The translations under genes were made by a program, and so were the position numbers. A stretch of 64,000 nucleotides of DNA from Platynereis dumerilii (taxonomy: Eukaryota > Annelida > Polychaeta > Phyllodocida > Nereididae), in assembly GCA_026936325.1 (NCBI GenBank), contig JAPTHN010000003.1, positions 47,349,511 through 47,413,510 on the forward strand, written 5' to 3'. Numbering within the stretch: the first letter of the stretch is position 1; each line of letters opens with the position of its first letter. The notes under the pieces are model-generated. The model was not told the DNA's origin. It was given only the letters and a program-made list of their open reading frames with translations, and made no database searches. Below are positions 58,541-64,000 of this stretch, piece after piece.

Positions 58541-59390
58541 AACTGTCTAAAATTTACTACATGCCACATACGACATTCTCACAGGTCCCCCCTCTTCGCT
58601 GTCTCTCTATAGACCAGCTTCTTCCTGGTGCTAGATGTCTAGAACCGTTAGGGACTTAACTTCAACTTAAAGGCTGTTCGACGCTGATTATCTCTAAGAT
58701 AGACTTTAAAAAGTCACGGAAGATCTTCGGACATTTAGGTGAACAGGCTGTACAAAACTGATAACATCGACGTTACGTCGCATCTTGCAGATTTTAAAAT
58801 TACAAACTTAGCTCTTTTTAATATGTTGTCTGGGAAACATCTACAATATCTTTCAAGTCATCAAAGTAATTTCTACCTCAGAGAGCTCAAAATTAATCTG
58901 ACTCAGCACAAAGGAAGTAACTAAAATTGATTATCTGCAACAGACAGTATAATGAGATTTTTCCCCAACTGAAGAGGATAACAGCATTCTTCAGACTGAG
59001 ATGTATCCCATTGGAGAAAATGTAAATCTTTCTATGTAACTACTTTCATACTTTTACTTATATATGACTCTACCAGGTCTGCCTCTCAGAACATTAATGC
59101 TTTTATACAGCCAAATTCTACAATCATGCTGCTTCGCCAAGAAAATACCAACAAGTTTCAACTATACGGACTAGTAGTAGCTTGGATGCTTGATATCATG
59201 TAGTAGTACTCTTAACTAGTTCGGTAAATATTGGCAATATCAGTATAATCTATTTGGCTTTCGAATCATTTTTCACATGAAATATCAACCAAACAATGAA
59301 CAACACACGAGATCATCAATACGTATTGAATCAAATTTAATGAACGTTACAGAGACATACCAAATATCTCTACTCTGAATTGTTATTCCA
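58541..59390. other. unique DNA
   Basis: Nothing recognised beyond short unsupported frames. Confidence 0.3.
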
Positions 59391-59393
59391 CTT

Positions 59394-59490
59394 TTTATCT
59401 ATCTTTCTATCAGTTTATCTACCTTACCTATCTTTCTATCTACCTATCATTCAATCTATCTGTCTGTCATTCTATCTGTCTGTCATTCTT
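59394..59490 (+). repeat. degenerate (TATC)n/(TCTG)n microsatellite
   Basis: Irregular TTTCTATC, TCTATCTG and TGTCATTC steps over about 100 bp. Confidence 0.85.
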
Positions 59491-59599
59491 TCTGTTTAAT
59501 ACATAGATTGAGCGACATCACCTGGTTAGACCTTGGCTTGGCAGACTGAGCCAGACAACTACACGGTATTTTTCTGTTGCCCTAACACACATGTAGGCA

Positions 59600-60030
59600 G
59601 CCTGACAGCGCACAGGACTGGCCCATTAGCATCTCAGCTCAGATGGGTAATCCAAACTGCTTAAAGGACTTATAAGACCTTCAGAGCCCCTTGAGGACAG
59701 CTCGTGTTTTAAAGTGACCTATTCTTACCCCTGGTGGCTTAAATGAGAAGTATGCGTGACCAAACTGCCAATAGCCTCCAGTGCAGGTTCATTTCAAAGG
59801 AGACCCTTCAATTCAAATGGGACTACTCCCAGCTATTCTGCAGCAGACAGAAGGTGTCCAGGGACGTATACTTAGTCTGGTTGGGGAGTATACTATGTCT
59901 GGTTGGGAGTACAGAATCTCCTAATCAGGCTGACTTTACACAAAGAGATTCGAGACCCAATCCAGTCACCAGGTACAAAAGATTTCACAGACCACTAGAT
60001 GTTATGACATTTTAACATTTGACTTTCTCA
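59600..60030 (+). repeat. inverted duplication, right arm
   Basis: The complement of 55490-55935. The 59743-60015 reading frame lies wholly in it, and the other copy does not keep that frame, so it is not a gene. Confidence 0.88.
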
Positions 60031-61254
60031 GAAGATCTAATTAGATTAACAGAGTGCTTTCCAAGACATTTAGTCCTCCCTGTGAAACTGTAGAGTAGCT
60101 GCAAAACGGTTCCAGACTGCGCAGAGTTCTTAGTAGGAAGCAAGCACACTTGCTGGGTTCCCAGGAGTACATCATAATCTGTGGAAGTTAGTTTGCTCTC
60201 TTCTAAACTAATTAAACTGCTTAAGTTTGACAAACTCCGATTTCTGAGTCCGTGAGTGCACTTACAGCTCACACAAAATAAGGATAAAGAAAGTCCTACT
60301 CACTCCCAGTGTGAAGAAAGTTGGCTGAATAAAGAAAATTCCTTTCGCAGAACAGATTCTGATAAACAAATACTCATGGTTTTTGATGTCATAATCAATT
60401 GTTTCCTAAGTATTTTAATTCAATTCACAGCAGTACTGGCTTGCATTTATACTTTTATCCTAAAACTTCACCACAACCTTTGCTGCACCTAATAGATAAC
60501 TTATTTTCTCTTTATTCATATTGAAATATCTCAGGTTTTCAATTATATTCTATTTCATTCTGGTGTTTAAATTTAAAACTATATCAGACACATATATATT
60601 TTTCATCCCAATCCTACTTTCTTCCATTCTTTTCATTGTTTATTACATTCTGCTTGTTCATTATATCCTTCATGGTTAAATCTCCCCAATCCCATTACAT
60701 ATGTACATTCATATTACTCATTTAATACATAGCTACTTCTATCCTGTGTTATCAAGTAAATTCTACATAAGTCTACTGTATCCTGTCTTACTTCTTTCCA
60801 CATGCTGCTTCCTTTATATGTCCCTACTACAGTGTCTATGCCCTCCAGATAGAGACAATACAACTCTGTCCTTTAAAAGCTGGAGTTCCTGGCCATCTGA
60901 TGCTGCTTAGTGTTTTCCTAATATATATACCAGTCTACATAGAATCAAATGTTAGTCTACATAGAATCAAATGTCACCATAATCCAAGGACAGCTTTGAT
61001 GTCTTTCCAACTGGAACGTTTGCTTTAAAGGAAGATTTTTTTTTACAGATTCAGATATATTTATTTAAAGGTATTTCAACTGGTGAAAAAATCACACGGA
61101 TAGAAGAAAATGCTGGCCAAGTAAAGCAATGAGGAGGTTTTCAGTATGATAGCTTTGATTCTTAACCACATTTTAGCTCTGATTTGCACAGTAGCTTCTT
61201 CCCACAATACAATGAAGTCTCTACCTTCAAAATATTGTCTATAACTATCCGTTT
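60031..61254. other. unique AT-rich DNA
   Basis: Only a short direct duplication of AGTCTACATAGAATCAAATG (about 60932 and 60954) was noticed. Confidence 0.35.
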
Positions 61255-61440
61255 CCTTTAAAAGTCAATAGAGTGGCCATCCACATGCACCTGAAGATCT
61301 TGGGTTTACCTCTAAATCCTCCTGGGTATACAAGCTATTGACGGCTGGCCAGGCTGCCATTAGCCATTTACTCGCTCTACTGGTCACTCTACTGGTCACT
61401 CTACCCTGGTTATTTAACTCATGTGGTCGCTCTAGTCTGC
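61255..61440 (-). repeat. fifth spacer-block copy, inverted
   Basis: AAGTCAATAGAGTGGCCATC, GAAGATCTTGGGTTTACC and TTTACTCGCTCTACTGGTCA are the complement of the block at 54570-54720. Together with the 55490/59600 pair it makes 54.5-61.4 kb a broken large inverted repeat. Confidence 0.85.
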
Positions 61441-62639
61441 GGATGTAAACTGCTATGTCATCATTTATTCTGTATCAACACTACTTTGCTGTTCATTCTT
61501 ACTACTAGTCTCGACTCTATTGTCACTACCCGGTGGTTACTACTCAGTTGTCCATCTTGGTTGTGGTAAGTAAGTAATGTGTTTGCTGACAGTCACTTTA
61601 CACTAACTGGTAAACAGATGGGATCAGATGGATAAACAGGTAGAATATCTGACTGCGCGGTCATTTCAACTTAGAAATGTCTAACAACAAGGCACTTCTA
61701 TTTAATGCTTGAGATAAATAGATACATTGAAAGATAGAGTTGGATCGACCTCATAGAAGGATAAACAGATGGGTGAAATATATGACATGTATCTGTTTGA
61801 TGCTTTTTTATGTCAATAAAATTCTATATTTATAATATAGTTGATTCCTGCAATGGATCGGTCCTCTCTCCTTTCCAAAATCTTACTTACCTGTGAAACT
61901 AAAGACAATGCAGTGTATAAGTGCAATGAGGGTAATATAGAATTGGAGTTGACATCTTGACAGCACAGATTTTAGCATATTGGCAACTTATAACACTCAT
62001 CTAAGTCTCAGAGAACTTGCAATTTGAAGTCTTATTCACTTGTGCGAATAATTCTGATTATTGGCACTACAATGACACTGCAATGACACATAGTAATGGC
62101 ACAGAATGGCACATCTAAGGCTGATAACAGTACTTCAATGGTCTTAAGCAATGAACAAGTACTTGGCTTTGCCAACAGCTGTCATCTTTCATCACACTAA
62201 TGGCAATAATGAAATCTCTGACAAACCCTGACATTTCCATATATAGATGAGACAATCTGCAGATAAGTAGGCACTCCTTTCAGGGTAAAAGTGGGAGTCA
62301 CTAAGTACATAAAGGAAGGCGCAGTAAGTTCATAGTATATGGGGCAAAGGCAGATGAGAATCGTTTTAAAATTTCATCCCTATACATTGATTCCTCAAAC
62401 TAGTTTTCTGGCATTTCTGATTAATTGTTGTTATAATGACTCTACGCAGGAAATATCCTGTATTCCAGTTATTCACGTTCAACCGGTTGGTGGTTGCCTT
62501 GTTATTTTTAGATCAAGCTAGTTCATATCTTTTCGGTTTTTGTAGTCAAATCTGCATCAATGCATGTCTCTAAAACTTTCGTGTACCCACTTCATAATTC
62601 TGTATGGCATACCAATGCCCATGAAATAAATGTGAATCT

Positions 62640-63075
62640 ACGTATGATATCTATCATCAGAGGTTTTCTTCTCTAATCATAATGGTCTATTGATTCTGTT
62701 TCCGAAGATATCTTTTTTTGTCAATTATACTTTCATCTACGCACTTCATATCAAGTATAGTGTGTATACCCATCACATAAATACCTTACTACGCATGGTA
62801 CCGTAATAATACATAATGATTTTTCTCCTCATACACTTCACCATTGACTCCCATCGTAACGGTTTATTGATTTCTGTTTCCGAAGATATCCTTCTTTATC
62901 TATTATACTTTCATCTATCCACTTTATACTGTGTATGATATGGCCCATCACATAAATACATTACTACGGATGATACCATAATAATACATAGTAATTTTTC
63001 TCCTCATACACTTCGCCGTCAACTCCCATCGTAATGGTTTATTGATTTCTGTTTCCAAAGATATCCTTCTTTGGC
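62640..63075 (+). repeat. ~170 bp tandem sub-repeats inside copy B
   Basis: GGTTTATTGATTTCTGTTTC, then CGAAGATATC, CTTCTTT and ATTATACTTTCATCTA.. recurs at about 62690, 62860 and 63035. CATCACATAAATACATTACTAC also recurs. Copy A has about two. Confidence 0.8.
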
Positions 63076-63261
63076 TCTTCCAGCCTTTCAACCCACTGAC
63101 CCGAGCGGCAACTTTGACCATTGGTCAGTGATAATCCAGGGATTTGAGCCCTCAGAGGATGCGACTTCTAAGGGATTAAGCTGGTGCCTTCATCCGCCCA
63201 AATATAGTCCCTATCTTGCTCAAGCTTTCATTATGATATCTCAACAACTCTTGAAATGTGA

Positions 63262-63482
63262 TTGGAGCTGGGTGTATGAGTGGTTAGAGGCCAGGCCTGC
63301 CCAGCTGAAGGTCTTTGTCTGCATGGGTTCAAACCCCAGGTAAGGAACTCAAAATTTTCAGTGGACCTTCATGAGCAAAATCCCAGATGGATGTCGTTCC
63401 GATGAGATATTAAATTGGGACCCCTTTTAATCAGTGTCTGTGCTGGGCAAGTAAAACATCCCTCACATGGAATAAATGTGCA
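63262..63482 (+). mobile_element. tRNA-derived SINE, type 3 (in copy B)
   Basis: B box GGGTTCAAACCCC is well kept, and the body matches 58072 through CATCCCTCACATGGA. It is at the homologous place to the SINE at 57283. Confidence 0.75.
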
Positions 63483-63574
63483 TATCTATCAATCTATTTA
63501 CCTATCTGTATGCTGTTATGCAGAGAAGACTGGGAGTCTGGTACATGCTCGATTCAATTTAGAGATGTCCAATG

Positions 63575-63725
63575 TTTTTTAGTTGCCCCAGTACAGAACA
63601 CTGGATACAACCCATAGTCTTTCATGGGCTCAAATCAAGATCCCAGAGTGGGGTTCTAACCAATGACCTCAAAACCAGTTGCACAAACGAGGCCACAAGA
63701 AGGTGCCAAGAGTTTTTCTGAGAGG
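63575..63725 (-). mobile_element. tRNA-derived SINE, type 1, inverted
   Basis: On the minus strand it has GTTAGAACCCCACTCTGGGA (B-box region) and ends TGTACTGGGGCAACT, matching the SINE at 35185. It is absent from copy A at the homologous position. Confidence 0.65.
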
Positions 63726-64000
63726 ACTGATCTATAAAATGCCAAACACATTTTTTGTGAATTTAGCTCATGAGGTAACAAAAATGCTTGATGACCAGCT
63801 TTATTAAATATTTTTCACTTTCTTTTAATTTTCATTAAGTCAGTTCAAAACAATGAAAAGATGTTCTGCTACGAGTTGTCTTCTCCAAAGTTTTTGATAT
63901 CTTATTGCTGAAATATTGTCAATAAGCATATTATGTAGTTTCATGCAGAAATTGTCATCTGATAAGATTCATCAAAATCTCGCTGAAATTAATACTGGAT

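Larger units (their letters stand above)
61679..63955 (+). repeat. segmental duplication, copy B
   Basis: A direct copy of 55940-57690 but longer. It has extra copies of a ~170 bp sub-repeat (CCATCGTAA.GGTTTATTGAT near 62845 and 63030) and an added ~230 bp near 63480-63720 that includes a reverse SINE. Confidence 0.9.

Noticed and set aside
58399-58659. 86-codon Ser/Tyr/Leu/Ile repeat protein
   Set aside because: It is the translation of a TCTA microsatellite.
59743-60015. 90-codon plus-strand frame and the 55486-55743 minus-strand frame
   Set aside because: They cover the same inverted duplication but in frames that do not agree between the two copies.
1-64000. Retrovirus-like, LTR or Polinton-type elements
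   Set aside because: I looked for polymerase, integrase, capsid and envelope motifs and for paired long terminal repeats and saw none; the mobile DNA here is plain DNA transposons, MITEs and SINEs.

Overview
This is eukaryotic, AT-rich, repeat-dense DNA from an invertebrate deuterostome. An echinoderm is my best guess: the only recognisable protein is a clear animal POMGNT2, short TAGGCCTA/TAGGCCCA words are scattered through the first kilobase, and the dense fold-back and MITE-like repeats fit. The species cannot be read from the sequence.

One gene is secure. POMGNT2 (protein O-mannose N-acetylglucosaminyltransferase 2, GT61 family) lies on the minus strand as two coding exons, 25054-24238 and 19123-17271, joined by a 5.1 kb phase-1 intron. 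The first exon gives a short cytosolic tail, a signal-anchor helix and an unusually long, low-complexity stem. The second gives the whole catalytic domain and a C-terminal fibronectin III domain. A likely 3' UTR runs to about 15.2 kb. A few weak exon-like pieces are listed at low confidence (485-742, 13626-14019, 20086-20436). Everything else appears non-coding.

Layout. 1-1.4 kb: mostly unique DNA. 1.37-11.1 kb: about 2.7 tandem copies of a 2.0-2.2 kb unit. The first copy is split by a 4.14 kb hAT-like fold-back element built of ~370 bp units, each carrying nuclear-receptor DR1 motifs, often next to a POU octamer. 11.1-15.2 kb: mostly unique DNA with a CpG-rich promoter-like patch (NRF1 palindrome at 12942) and a 121 bp-period TACGTA array (14.2-14.9 kb). 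15.2-25.1 kb: POMGNT2; its intron holds a nested pair of fold-back elements with an 11 bp target-site duplication. 25.1-36.4 kb: upstream/intergenic DNA with a 15 bp minisatellite, MITEs, an 835 bp near-identical tandem duplication and several inverted repeats. 36.4-53.9 kb: a three-copy higher-order repeat, each copy holding two forward and one reverse version of a ~1.3 kb module, with later insertions (a Tc1/mariner-type palindrome and a ~0.9 kb GC-run element). 54.5-64 kb: a mosaic of direct and inverted segmental duplications, tRNA-derived SINEs and TCTA microsatellites.

I saw no reverse transcriptase, integrase, capsid or envelope reading frame, no LTR pair, no functional tRNA or rRNA gene and no CRISPR array. 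The window is therefore one housekeeping-type glycosylation gene in a repeat-rich setting. Its most unusual content is repeat architecture: the DR1/octamer array, the TACGTA array and the forward-forward-reverse higher-order repeat.
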